NCBI GenBank assembly: GCA_021823325.1
Contig: JAKAOG010000003.1
Span: 106,498 to 170,497 of the forward strand
DNA length: 64,000 nt
Reading direction: 5' to 3'
Origin: an archaeon
Lineage (GTDB): Archaea; Thermoproteota; Nitrososphaeria; Nitrososphaerales; Gagatemarchaeaceae
The translations under genes were made by a program, and so were the position numbers. Shown here in pieces: positions 1 to 9,619 of this stretch; position 1 is the stretch's first letter; each line of letters starts with the position of its first letter. Under the pieces are notes generated by a model that saw nothing but the letters and a program-made list of their open reading frames with translations, was not told the DNA's origin and ran no database searches.

Positions 1-2
1 CG

Positions 3-1085
3 TTGAACCGGGACGTGACCGTGTCGGTCGCGGCCGCCTCCGGAGGCTCGAAGTTCTGCGACGCCATGGCGGGGGTCGGCGCGAGAGGGGTGCGCGTCGC
101 GAACGAGGTGGACGGGGTGTCCGAGGTGACCATGGTCGACTTCAACCACGAGGCTCTACGTCTCGCGAAACGCTCCGCGGCGGCGAACGGCGTGAGCGGT
201 AAATGCACGTTTGCAGAAGCTGAAACGACGTCTTTCCTCTTCTCGAGGTTCGGGAGAGACATGAGATACGGCTCCGTGGACCTCGACCCGTTCGGGACAC
301 CAATCAGGCAGATGCACGCCGCGCTGAGCGCGACGGCTGACGGAGGGATCCTCTCCCTGACGGCCACCGACACCGCGGTCCTCTGCGGCGTGCACCTTTC
401 CACATGCTCGCGGAGGTACGGCTCCGTTCCGTTGAACAACGACTTCCATCACGAGACCGGGCTGCGGATACTACTCGGCTCGCTCGCGAGGTACGCGGCC
501 GCGGTAGACGTCGGGATCGAGCCCCAGGCCGCCCACTCCACGAAGCACTATCTCAGGGTCTTCGTCAAGGTGATCCCCGGCGCGTCTGTCGCAGACGCCT
601 CGCTCCGCGAGCTTGGGAGCGTCGCGTGGTGCCCGGGATGCGGGGACGTCCGCATGTCGCTCGGGCATGAAGGGGCGTGCAGGGTCTGCCGCAGGAAGGT
701 CAAGGTGGCCGGACCGCTCTGGGCAGGGAGCATCGCCAAGGAGCCGCTCGTCGAGTCGGCGAAGAAGGCGGCCCTGGAAAGGGGGCTTGGCGGGGCGGCC
801 GAGGTGCTGGGGTCACTCGACGGGGTGAACGGGTTCCCTCCATGGAGCTTCGACATAGACAAAATCTGTTCGGCCCTGAAGGTCCCGACCGTATCTGAGC
901 TTTCTGTGTACAACGCGCTGACGAAAGGGGGTCACAGGGTGATGAGGACGCCCTTCGAAAAGACAGGGGTGAAGACAGACGCCACCCGGGCTGAGGTCGT
1001 CGAGGCAGTAAGGAGCGCCAGCGCTAACCCTGCTGGGGGGCCGCGGGTTTCAGCCCCTCGCAATAGTAGTAGAGCTCGGAGCTAG
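3..1085 (+). CDS. trm1: tRNA (guanine-N2-)-dimethyltransferase Trm1 (5' end truncated by window)
   Basis: Methyltransferase motif FCDAMAGVGARGVRVANE, VDLDPFGTP motif and C-terminal zinc-binding Cys cluster (CPGC...CRVC). Confidence 0.9.
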   Translation: MNRDVTVSVAAASGGSKFCDAMAGVGARGVRVANEVDGVSEVTMVDFNHEALRLAKRSAAANGVSGKCTFAEAETTSFLFSRFGRDMRYGSVDLDPFGTPIRQMHAALSATADGGILSLTATDTAVLCGVHLSTCSRRYGSVPLNNDFHHETGLRILLGSLARYAAAVDVGIEPQAAHSTKHYLRVFVKVIPGASVADASLRELGSVAWCPGCGDVRMSLGHEGACRVCRRKVKVAGPLWAGSIAKEPLVESAKKAALERGLGGAAEVLGSLDGVNGFPPWSFDIDKICSALKVPTVSELSVYNALTKGGHRVMRTPFEKTGVKTDATRAEVVEAVRSASANPAGGPRVSAPRNSSRARS

Positions 1086-1638
1086 CGTTCCTGCTCGCGG
1101 CGGGCTTGACAACGCGAACCGACCTGAACCTGCGCTTGAACTCGTCCCTGACCTCCTGAGAGCGCTCTGCTTCGAAGAGCTTGCAGAACACCGCGCCGTC
1201 CTCCTTGAGGAGAGACGCGGCCAGGTCGAGGACCCTGAGCGTGAGGTCGATCTGCTTCGTCTGGTCGAGCTCCCAGACGCCCGTCACAGATGGAGCGAGG
1301 TCGGAGAGGATGACGTCGGCCTTCCCCCCGATGGCCTTCCCGATCTTTTCGACGACGCTCGGGTCATGGACGTCCAGCTTCAGCGTCACCACGTTCTTCT
1401 CTTTGAGCCTTATCGTGCTGATGTCCAGCGCCACCACCAACCCTCCGGGCCCGGCGAGCTCAGCGGCAACCTGCGTCCACCCTCCGGGGGCTGCGCCGAA
1501 GTCGATGACCTTGTACCCGGGACGGATGATGTCATACCTTTCGTCGGCCTCGATGAGCTTGAACGCGGCCCTGCTCTTGTACCCCTGTTCCCTCGCAAGG
1601 CGCCGATAGAGGTCCCTGCGCGCCTCGCTGAGCCTCAT
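1024..1638 (-). CDS. rlmE: 23S rRNA 2'-O-ribose methyltransferase RlmE/FtsJ family
   Basis: MRLSEARRDLYRRLAREQGYKSRAAFKL...VIDFGAAPGGWTQVA...ILSDLAPSVTG; the longer ORF to 1914 is a spurious extension over the cytidine deaminase gene. Confidence 0.9.
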   Translation of the reverse strand: MRLSEARRDLYRRLAREQGYKSRAAFKLIEADERYDIIRPGYKVIDFGAAPGGWTQVAAELAGPGGLVVALDISTIRLKEKNVVTLKLDVHDPSVVEKIGKAIGGKADVILSDLAPSVTGVWELDQTKQIDLTLRVLDLAASLLKEDGAVFCKLFEAERSQEVRDEFKRRFRSVRVVKPAASRNASSELYYYCEGLKPAAPQQG

Positions 1639-2045
1639 TTCTGCGAAAGCTCTGCGGGGTTGAAAGCCCCTGGGAGCAACGAGTCTGCGGTGGTGTCCTC
1701 GGTGAACCCGTCGACTCCTCTCCTCAGGACCTTCATCCTTGGATTGAACTCTACCATGAACTGCCTGCACGCGCCGCATGGGGACGTGAACTCCTCCGAT
1801 TTCCCGACCACCGCCAGGGCGACGAGCTTCCTGGAGCCTTCGGAGACAGCCTTCAGGATCGCAGTCCGCTCTGCGCAGCAGGACAGGCCGTACGAGGCGT
1901 TCTCGACGTTGCACCCTGCGAATATCTTCCCGTCAGGAGTGAGGACGGCCGCGCCGATCTTGACCCCAGAGTACGGAGAATAGGCGTTCATCCTGACGCT
2001 CTTGGCCGCTTCCACCAGGCGGCGGTGATCCTCTTTCGTCGTCAA
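1635..2045 (-). CDS. cdd: cytidine deaminase
   Basis: AYSPYSGVKIGAAV, GCNVENASYGLSCCAERTAI and PCGACRQFM motifs; probable TTG start at 2045. Confidence 0.9.
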   Translation of the reverse strand: MTTKEDHRRLVEAAKSVRMNAYSPYSGVKIGAAVLTPDGKIFAGCNVENASYGLSCCAERTAILKAVSEGSRKLVALAVVGKSEEFTSPCGACRQFMVEFNPRMKVLRRGVDGFTEDTTADSLLPGAFNPAELSQK

Positions 2046-2056
2046 CTTCGGGCGCC

Positions 2057-2566
2057 CTATCTTGCCGCCGCAGCAGGCGCTTCGGCGGGCGGGTTGCGGA
2101 CGGTGATGAACTCCTGTATGACCCACGGGCCGATCCATGGGCAGACGTACGGGCTGATCTCCCCCTCGATGGAGCACTTCGGCTCGTACTGGCAGACTAT
2201 GCATGGAGCCTTCTCGATCGAGGTCATGTCAGTGGGGAACCTGAGGGGGGTGAGCTTGTAGGTCCACCTTCCTTCCTCTAGCACCTTCACCCTCCCGATG
2301 AGCCCCCTTCTTTCCAGCCTTATCGCGAGCCGCGAGCCGTCCCTGCTGGTGAGCCCGAGCTCCTTCCATATCTCGCTCTGGAGCACGCCGTCCCTCCCCC
2401 TCTCGACCACGAGCTTGTAGACCCTCGAAGTAAGGTCGACCAGCTCCTCCTCCGTCCTTTCCACAGGCTCGGTCGGCTCTTCCCTCTTCTTCGAAGCCCT
2501 GGGCTGGCGCTTCGACGGCTTCTCCTTCGCCGGCGCGGGCTTCGCCTTCTTCTCTGTCTTCTTCAT
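2057..2566 (-). CDS. TFE-beta/RPC34-like winged-helix transcription factor with C-terminal Cys cluster
   Basis: Winged-helix domain plus CIVCQYEPKCSIEGEISPYVC, consistent with the FeS domain of archaeal TFE-beta; adjacent to TFB. Confidence 0.7.
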   Translation of the reverse strand: MKKTEKKAKPAPAKEKPSKRQPRASKKREEPTEPVERTEEELVDLTSRVYKLVVERGRDGVLQSEIWKELGLTSRDGSRLAIRLERRGLIGRVKVLEEGRWTYKLTPLRFPTDMTSIEKAPCIVCQYEPKCSIEGEISPYVCPWIGPWVIQEFITVRNPPAEAPAAAAR

Positions 2567-3510
2567 CTTGCCGGCAGGAACTCCTGTCTTATCACAAAGT
2601 TGTCAAGTATCTCTCTGCATCTGTTCCTCACGGTCACCTCTGTGACCTCGGCGAACTCGGCGACCTCTCTCTGGGGAAGGTGCTCCCCCACCATGACGGA
2701 CGACAGGTAGACGTACGCCGCGGCGAGCCCCGCGGGCGCCTTTCCGCTGGAGATCTTCGAGTCGTTCGTCTTCCTTGAAAGAGTCAGCGCCATGTGCTCG
2801 ACTTTGGGGTCGATCTTTGCCATGTTGACGAGCTTCGAGATGTACTTCTCGACCGACGGCGGAGGGACGTACTCCTTCTCGACCTCCTTGAGGACGAGAC
2901 GGAAGTAACGGGCGACGCTCCCCTTCTCCATCCCGGCGGCCCTTGCGACCTCCTTCAGCGTCCTGGAGACCCCGCACTTCCTGCACGCCAGGTAGACCGT
3001 GGCGGCGGTCATCCCGAGTATCGACTTGCTCTTCGCGACCTTCATCTTCGCCGACGTCCTGTAGATCTGGGCAGCGGTCTCGGCGACGTTGTTCGGGAGG
3101 TTCAGCGCTTCGCAGAGCTCGCTTATCTTGGAGAGGACGTTGGACAGCCCCCTCTCCTCGCTGTTGATGGTCCTGGTCCGGCTCTGCCACTTCCTCATCT
3201 TCTCGACCGTCGCCCGCATCGCCGGGTCGAGGTACTTGCCGTGCGAGTCCCGCATCGTCCGGCTGATCTCCGTCGAAAGCCCGAAGTCGTGAAGCGCCAG
3301 AGTGGTGGGAGACCCTACCCTCACCCTCTTGTTCTTCTCTTCAAGGTCCATCGCCTTCCACTCGGGTCCGGAGTCAGCTGGGGCGACCGTGACGTAGCCG
3401 CAGGTGGGGCAGACCTGCTCTCCCTTCTCCGAGTCCCCGATCAGTCTGTTGCCGCAGACGGGGCACGAGGTCCTGTAACCGTCGTCTCTGCTTGTGTTCC
3501 AGAGGCTCAT
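2563..3510 (-). CDS. tfb: transcription initiation factor TFB
   Basis: N-terminal Zn ribbon CPVCGN...CPTCGYV and two cyclin-like repeats. Confidence 0.97.
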   Translation of the reverse strand: MSLWNTSRDDGYRTSCPVCGNRLIGDSEKGEQVCPTCGYVTVAPADSGPEWKAMDLEEKNKRVRVGSPTTLALHDFGLSTEISRTMRDSHGKYLDPAMRATVEKMRKWQSRTRTINSEERGLSNVLSKISELCEALNLPNNVAETAAQIYRTSAKMKVAKSKSILGMTAATVYLACRKCGVSRTLKEVARAAGMEKGSVARYFRLVLKEVEKEYVPPPSVEKYISKLVNMAKIDPKVEHMALTLSRKTNDSKISSGKAPAGLAAAYVYLSSVMVGEHLPQREVAEFAEVTEVTVRNRCREILDNFVIRQEFLPAR

Positions 3511-3514
3511 CGTT

Positions 3515-3736
3515 TCACCCCTCCAGGAAGACCGGGTCCCCTGACTTTCCGACCCTGCTGCTTACGACCGCCACCGACCCATAGGGGGACTTTACCGGGC
3601 CTATCAGTTCGACCACCTTTCCGAGCTTCTTCTTGCCGCCGTCGAAGACGAAGGAACCGGGTCTGACTTCCCTTGAAAGCTTGACGATGAGTCGGCCGCT
3701 CTTTGCTTGGTGAAGAATTGTGCCGACCTGAAACAA
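3515..3736 (-). CDS. gar1: H/ACA RNP protein Gar1
   Basis: Short beta-barrel protein with KLGKVVELIGPVKSPYGSV, typical of archaeal Gar1. Confidence 0.85.
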   Translation of the reverse strand: MFQVGTILHQAKSGRLIVKLSREVRPGSFVFDGGKKKLGKVVELIGPVKSPYGSVAVVSSRVGKSGDPVFLEG

Positions 3737-3833
3737 GAGAGGCGCACGCCCCTCGTCCTGCCTTTAAACCTTCAGCAAAACAATCCGGACGTCGACGTCC
3801 GACAGGTCCTGGAGAAAAGATCCCGCCGACGGG

Positions 3834-4151
3834 TCACTTCTTCTTTCCCTTCGCCTGCTGCCTCTGCGCTATCCCACGTACCGTGGACAGCTCCTTCGCG
3901 ACCTTCAGGAAGAGCGCGTGCTTCGGCGGCGCCTTCGCCAGAGACACGAAGCCCGACTCCTTCCCCGCCCTGGAGGGATATCTCGCCGCCTGAGGCTGAG
4001 GCTGCAGGTTCAGCCTTCGGCACGCTTCGCCGAGCTCTGCGAGCGTAGGAGCCCTGGTCGCGGCGCTGAGGGGGACCCGCCTCCCCTCGCTCCGCTTGAG
4101 CTCAGAGTCGAAGTAATCCAGCCAGAAGATGTACCTGTCGTAGTCTTTCAT
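3834..4151 (-). CDS. srp19: signal recognition particle 19 kDa protein
   Basis: MKDYDRYIFWLDYFDSELKRSEGRRVP N-terminus typical of SRP19. Confidence 0.88.
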   Translation of the reverse strand: MKDYDRYIFWLDYFDSELKRSEGRRVPLSAATRAPTLAELGEACRRLNLQPQPQAARYPSRAGKESGFVSLAKAPPKHALFLKVAKELSTVRGIAQRQQAKGKKK

Positions 4152-4534
4152 TTCTTGGTCGTCAGGACCGCGTTGACGACGCCGTCGGCCGTGGGCCTCG
4201 AGGTGACTACCGCCTCGCCCGCACCAGTCTCGATGACGGCCCCCTTCGTGATGACGCCCCTCCTCTCGTAATCCCTGTTGGCGGGGCTGTGCTTCACCCT
4301 TACGATCTTCGACTTCGTCGCCTTCCCTGAAACGTCCGAGACGTTGGCGAAGTCGGCGAATATCACCCCCGCCGTCACGTGCCCCCCCCTCCTGCTGATC
4401 GGCCTGCTCGACGCAGGTCCAACGAGTGGCTCGATGGCGTATCCGTCGGCCTCGAATGCCCTGCGTCCTCTCGACGGCCTGGACCTCCCTCCGGTCGGCC
4501 TGCGCTTGGTCAGGTTTTCGATTGGTCGGGTCAA
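4148..4534 (-). CDS. rps8e: 30S ribosomal protein eS8
   Basis: TGGRSRPSRGRRAFE... and NVSDVSGKATKSKIVRVKHSPANRDYERRGVITKGAVIET. Confidence 0.93.
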   Translation of the reverse strand: MTRPIENLTKRRPTGGRSRPSRGRRAFEADGYAIEPLVGPASSRPISRRGGHVTAGVIFADFANVSDVSGKATKSKIVRVKHSPANRDYERRGVITKGAVIETGAGEAVVTSRPTADGVVNAVLTTKK

Positions 4535-4582
4535 GCTCGAAATCTGAAAACCGCCCCTCCGCTCCCAGATGATAAGTCTTCG

Positions 4583-5122
4583 CTACTTCAGGGTCAGGGT
4601 CCGGCTCTCCAGCTGCCTCTTCAGCGTCGTGACTTCGGAGCTGAGCCCGAAGTACTCGGCGAACCTCGACGTCGTCTTGATCGCCTTCCCCCTCCCCTGC
4701 CTCTCGCTCGCGATGAACCCGACCTCCTCCAGCTCCTTCAGGTGCTGATAGACGGTAGACCCCCTCCTCAGGGCGAGCTCGGCCGAGGTTATCGGCTGGA
4801 AGAACGCTATGAAGGACAGGGTCCTCAGCGCCGCCTTGGTCAGGAGCGGCCTCGTGGCGAACTTTCGCGCCGTCTGGGTGTACTTCGCCTTCAGCTGCAT
4901 CGCGAACCTGGGCCCGGAATATTCTACGACCTCGACCGCCTGCATGCTGCCGTTGACCGCCTTAGCGACCTCCCTGGCCATTGCCGCGGCCTTCCGTTCT
5001 GAAGCCGTCCCCGCTGCCTTCGCGAGCTCTTCGACTGCGAGTGGGCGACCCGCAGCGTACAGCGCCGCCTCGACCTTCGCGAGCAGCTCCTTAGGGATTG
5101 GTTCCCCCGACGGCTCACTCAA
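4583..5122 (-). CDS. scpB: segregation and condensation protein ScpB
   Basis: Winged-helix ScpB-type sequence; overlaps scpA; smc-scpA-scpB order. Confidence 0.88.
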   Translation of the reverse strand: MSEPSGEPIPKELLAKVEAALYAAGRPLAVEELAKAAGTASERKAAAMAREVAKAVNGSMQAVEVVEYSGPRFAMQLKAKYTQTARKFATRPLLTKAALRTLSFIAFFQPITSAELALRRGSTVYQHLKELEEVGFIASERQGRGKAIKTTSRFAEYFGLSSEVTTLKRQLESRTLTLK

Positions 5123-5777
5123 GCGGACCCACCGACACCACCAGCGCGTCTGCGTCTGTCTCCTCCTGGTCGATGATCACCTCGCCGCTGTTGGCCGCGA
5201 AGAGAACGAGGAGGAAGACGCGTGCGGCGTCGACGGGTTTCAAGCCCCGGAGAAGCTCTGACAGAAGCGACTTGCCAGTGGCCCTGAGCCTTTCTACCAG
5301 TATCTTGCGGAACTCGGAGAGCATCACCTGCAGCGAGACGACGTAGTTGTCGAAGTCAGGGGGTGGAAGCTCGGCCAGGGCGAGCGGGTTCGTGTCTCCT
5401 CCCTCGTCCTGCGTGACTATGTCCTGGAGTATCCTTCCGAGCTCGTCGAAGAGCTCGTCTATGTTGGTGGAGTAGATCTCGTATCTGAACGGCATGACTA
5501 TGATCTGAGGAGGTTCGGAGGTGTTGAGGAGCTTGTGCTGCATCCTGAGCCTCTCGAATAGGAAGAGCGTCTCGACCTTCAGCCTGTAGATTGTTGCGGA
5601 AGAGAGCGCGGCGGTCCCGGCCGCCCTCATGTCGATGAACTCGGACTGGGATATCGCCTTGAGGAACATGTCGAGGAGCTCTGTCAGGTTGATCTCCCAT
5701 GGGCTCCTGCGCTTCGCAAGCGATGGGTCGATCAGCACGTTGAGCGGCGGCCGCGACAGCAGGCTGCCGCTAGGCAC
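5115..5777 (-). CDS. scpA: segregation and condensation protein ScpA (kleisin)
   Basis: Kleisin-type sequence between smc and scpB, with short overlaps. Confidence 0.87.
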   Translation of the reverse strand: MPSGSLLSRPPLNVLIDPSLAKRRSPWEINLTELLDMFLKAISQSEFIDMRAAGTAALSSATIYRLKVETLFLFERLRMQHKLLNTSEPPQIIVMPFRYEIYSTNIDELFDELGRILQDIVTQDEGGDTNPLALAELPPPDFDNYVVSLQVMLSEFRKILVERLRATGKSLLSELLRGLKPVDAARVFLLVLFAANSGEVIIDQEETDADALVVSVGPLE

Positions 5778-8700
5778 GAGCGGGCACCTCGGCAGGCTTG
5801 TAGTGGACCACCCTTGACATCCCTCCCGCCGAGTAGACCCCGTAAGTCACGTCGCTCGCCGAGACGAAGACGTCGCGGAGCGTGATCGCGATGATCTGCG
5901 CCTCCACCGATTTCTCCTTCAGGAACTTTGCGAGCCTGTCCGAGTTGACGGCGTCCAGCGGGGCGTCAATCTCGTCGAAGAGGTAGAACGGATGCCCCTG
6001 GACCGCCTGCATCGCCAGGATCATCGCCACCCCCGTCACCGCCCTCTGGCCTCCGCTGTGCTGGGACGATTCGCGGAGCCCGTTGCCGAAGTCTGCGCGC
6101 AGTATCACCCCTCCAGCGAACAGCTCGTCCGGGTTCTCCATCTCGAGGAGCGCCCTCCCTCCGGTGAGCTTCTCGAAGATCGCGCTGAACTCGGACCCGA
6201 CCCTGTCGAAGGCGGACAGGAAGACCTTCTTCTTCTCCGACTCGACGCTTTCGATGAACGTGATGATGGAGTTGCGCTCGTTCTCCAGGTCGTTGTGCCT
6301 CACGGAGAGGCTCTTGTAGCTCACGAACATCTCGGTGTACTGCCTGTCGGCTCCGCGGTTGACCGACCCGGACGCGGTCTGGTACTCCTGCTGGAGCTCG
6401 ACCAGCAGGGTCTCGCTGGTCGCGAAATACTCGAGCTCTTCGCTGAACCCGAGCATCCTGAGGCTCCCGAGCGCCTCCTCTATCTTTTCCTGGGCTGCGC
6501 TGGCCTGCCCTGAAAGCGCGAACAGGTCCTTCTGGTGCCCTGCCATCGACCTGGACACTCCGTCTCGCTCCTCCTTCAGCCTCTTCGCCTTCGCGTCGAA
6601 CTCGTCGAGGACCGGCTGGCTGCGCCTGGACGACTCCATGAGCTTCGAGATCTGCGATTCAAGCGCCCCCTTCTGCTCTGCGAGCTCCCTGATCCTGCGA
6701 GGAGCCTCCTTGACGAATTGCTTGTTGGACTGCAGGTCCTCGACCGCGTTCGCGAGGTCGAGCTGGTTCTCCTCAAGCGCCCTCAGGAGGACGTTCTCCA
6801 GGTTCGCCTTTTCGCGCGTGAGCGTCAGGTTGAGGTCCTGGATCCTGTTCCTGATCGTGTCTATCTCTGCCGACACCGTCTGCTTGGTCCCGTCGACCTC
6901 CGCGAGCAGCGCGTCCAGCCCGAGCGCCTGAGCGTCCGCGACGACCTGCTGGAGCGACCCGATCCCCTTCGAGATGGAGTCCTTCCTTTCGGTGCTCGTC
7001 TTCAGCTTCTCTTCGAGGCGGGCGACGGCGTTCACCTGCTTCTGGTACTCGGCGTTCATCGACCTGAATATGCTCTTGTACCTGTTCGCCATCCTCGTGA
7101 TGGTGGTCGCCTCGGCCTTCAGGCTCGTCGTGGTGACTATCTTCTTGACCCGCTCCTTCATCAGGGTCCTCGACTCCGTCTCGATGTGGTCCAGCTCCGA
7201 CCTCCTCCGGTCGATCGCCCCCTTCAGAGCCCCTACCGCGTCCTCCACCTCGCTGATCCCCTCGATGTTCTCCAGCCCCTCCATCAGGTTGACCATCAGC
7301 TCCTGGTAGCCGAAGCTGAACGCGCGTCCGCCCTGCTCGAAAGTCTCCCCGTCGAGGGTGACTGCACGGACGCCCTCGGAAGCCAGTATGTACCCGATAG
7401 CCTCCGTCTCCACGAGGACCGAGTCCCCTGCCAGGAAGTTCACCAGCCCCTGGAACTCCTCCTCGCACTTCAGCACGTCCGACACGGGGCCGATCACCCC
7501 GGCCGACTTCTCGACGTCAAGCGACTTCACGTCTTCCACCTCGCTCAGCGGGATGACGGAGAAGCTCTTCGCCTTCAGGGACTTCGCCGCTTTGATCAGC
7601 TGGGTCATCGACTTCAGGTCCTGGACCACGAACGCGCCCATCCACTTCCCCATGACCGCGGTCACCGCCTTCGTGTACTGCTGCGGATACCTCACGACCT
7701 GGCCGAGGCGCCCAACGTAGCCAGGGACCCCTCCCTGGTCGCATAGCTCCTGCAGCTTCAGTTGGCCGCTCCTCTCCCCTGCGAGGCTCTCGGACATGTG
7801 CCTGAACGCCTCCTCCCTCGACACCTCCGCCGAGGCCTTCTCTAGGATCTTGGACGCGCCCTGTATCGACGCGACGAGGCGCTCCCTCGTCTTCTCTGCC
7901 CCCGTCAGGTTCTCGTCCAGCGAGCTGAGCTCTTTGGTCGAGCTGTCATAGAGCTCGAAGAGCTGCTTCGTGCTCGCCTCCAGCTTCCCGAGCACCTCGG
8001 AATATCCGTCCACCCTGAGCTTGAGCTCGTCGAGGCGCTTCCTCTCCACGTTCAGGCTCGCGGTCGTCGCGTTAATCGCTAGGTCGACCTGGGTCTGCTT
8101 CTGGCCGAGGTCGGCGAGCCTCACCTGGACCTTCGCCGTCTGCTTCCCTTTCTTCTCGATTGTCGCCCTGAGCTCTTCTCCCGCGCGGAAGAACTCCTTG
8201 AGCCTCTGGGCCAGGTCCGCGTGCTTCGCGTCCAGCTTCTCGATCTCAGCGGTCAGCTGCCTGACAGTAGATGTCGCGGCGTTCGCCTCCTTCTGCTTCT
8301 CGGAGACCACCTGCTTCAGCTGGGGGACCGTCTCCCCTTCCAGCTCGGCCACGTTCGACTCCGCCGTCTTGAAGTCCGACTCGAGAGTCTCGAGCTCGTT
8401 CCTGAGGCCCGCGAGCTGGAACTGCAGCTCCACATGGCTCGCGCCTCCTCCCTGGATGACCTCCACGATGAACTTCGTCTTCTCGCTGTCGACCTGCCCG
8501 ATGCGGTTCTCCAGCTCCACGAGCCTCGCGCTCATGTCGCTCAGCTTCCCGTTGAGCTCCTGCTCCTGCGACCGGAGGTCGGCGAGCCTGGACTTCAGGT
8601 CGGAGATCTTCTTCGACGTTATGACCGCGTTGAGCCAGTTTATCTGCGACTCGAGCTGGTTGAACCTGACCATCTCCGTCCTCTGCGAGTCGAGCGACTC

Positions 8701-9330
8701 GAGCGTGCTCTTCATCTCGCCGATGCGCGCCATCGCCACCTCCAGCCTCTGGTCTGCCTGGCCGAGCTGTCGCTGCGCCTCTGCCTTCCTCTCGTCGAAC
8801 TTCGAGATGCCGACGACGCTCTCGATGACCTTCCTCTTTTCCTCCGGCGTCAGGTCCGCCATCTTCGTCGCCGCGCCCTGGGCGACGATGTTGAATCCGC
8901 CCGGGGAGAGCCCCGCTATGTCGATGATGTCTGCGAGCGCGCCCCTAGTCGACTTCCTTCCGTTGATGAAATATGAGTTGTCGCCGTCCTCCCTGAGCTC
9001 GCGCGTGAGCGTGACGAGGTCTGAATCGACGGGGATCGTCCTGTCGGAGTTGTCGAACTGCAGGGTGACGCGGCACGCGGTCGGCTTTCCGGACGAACCG
9101 CCGTCTTCGGTGCGCGGGTCGAAGATCAATCCCGAGAGCCTTCCGTTCGCAGCCCTCAGCGCCTTCGGTGAATTTTCTCCGATGGTGAACGCAATCGCAT
9201 CCGCAAGGTTCGACTTGCCGCTGCCGTTCGGACCGGTGATGACAGTGAAGCCTCGCTCGAAGTTTACGACGACTGTTCGAGGGCCAGACGACTTGAACCC
9301 GCGCATCTCCAGTCTTCGTATATACGTCAC
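5770..9330 (-). CDS. smc: chromosome segregation protein SMC
   Basis: Walker A GPNGSGKSNLADAI, long coiled coils, central hinge, C-terminal HSGGQRAVTGVAMILAMQ signature and FLFDEIDAPLD-type Walker B. Confidence 0.98.
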   Translation of the reverse strand: MTYIRRLEMRGFKSSGPRTVVVNFERGFTVITGPNGSGKSNLADAIAFTIGENSPKALRAANGRLSGLIFDPRTEDGGSSGKPTACRVTLQFDNSDRTIPVDSDLVTLTRELREDGDNSYFINGRKSTRGALADIIDIAGLSPGGFNIVAQGAATKMADLTPEEKRKVIESVVGISKFDERKAEAQRQLGQADQRLEVAMARIGEMKSTLESLDSQRTEMVRFNQLESQINWLNAVITSKKISDLKSRLADLRSQEQELNGKLSDMSARLVELENRIGQVDSEKTKFIVEVIQGGGASHVELQFQLAGLRNELETLESDFKTAESNVAELEGETVPQLKQVVSEKQKEANAATSTVRQLTAEIEKLDAKHADLAQRLKEFFRAGEELRATIEKKGKQTAKVQVRLADLGQKQTQVDLAINATTASLNVERKRLDELKLRVDGYSEVLGKLEASTKQLFELYDSSTKELSSLDENLTGAEKTRERLVASIQGASKILEKASAEVSREEAFRHMSESLAGERSGQLKLQELCDQGGVPGYVGRLGQVVRYPQQYTKAVTAVMGKWMGAFVVQDLKSMTQLIKAAKSLKAKSFSVIPLSEVEDVKSLDVEKSAGVIGPVSDVLKCEEEFQGLVNFLAGDSVLVETEAIGYILASEGVRAVTLDGETFEQGGRAFSFGYQELMVNLMEGLENIEGISEVEDAVGALKGAIDRRRSELDHIETESRTLMKERVKKIVTTTSLKAEATTITRMANRYKSIFRSMNAEYQKQVNAVARLEEKLKTSTERKDSISKGIGSLQQVVADAQALGLDALLAEVDGTKQTVSAEIDTIRNRIQDLNLTLTREKANLENVLLRALEENQLDLANAVEDLQSNKQFVKEAPRRIRELAEQKGALESQISKLMESSRRSQPVLDEFDAKAKRLKEERDGVSRSMAGHQKDLFALSGQASAAQEKIEEALGSLRMLGFSEELEYFATSETLLVELQQEYQTASGSVNRGADRQYTEMFVSYKSLSVRHNDLENERNSIITFIESVESEKKKVFLSAFDRVGSEFSAIFEKLTGGRALLEMENPDELFAGGVILRADFGNGLRESSQHSGGQRAVTGVAMILAMQAVQGHPFYLFDEIDAPLDAVNSDRLAKFLKEKSVEAQIIAITLRDVFVSASDVTYGVYSAGGMSRVVHYKPAEVPARA

Positions 9331-9619
9331 AGGAAGATTTGCCCCGTCTGCAGGACAGGTATGATACGGGATATAAGCGAATCGGAGTCAGATTCGTAGC
9401 CCAAAAACCGGCCCCAATCGCCGGCGCAGGGCGTTTTTTCGGTGCAAGCGCCCACTATTGTTGGGGGGGTTGCGGTCAGCCTGCTTTGGGCTTATTTTGA
9501 ACGTGTCGCTGCGAATATCCTCCCTCTCATCGAAAGACGCCTGAATCCAGCTATTTTCAAGGCACCAGCTCCCCATCCCCGAGGGTCACGCTCATGTCTT
9601 TTGGGCCGCCGAAGTTTCC

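Noticed and set aside
1639-1914. N-terminal extension of the rlmE ORF
   Set aside because: Overlaps cytidine deaminase in another frame; MRLSEARR at 1638 is the natural start.
5992-9364. Long + strand ORFs opposite smc (for example 6535-7746, 7970-9364)
   Set aside because: Low-complexity R/L/H- or S-rich translations typical of shadow ORFs in GC-rich DNA; the - strand SMC is unambiguous.
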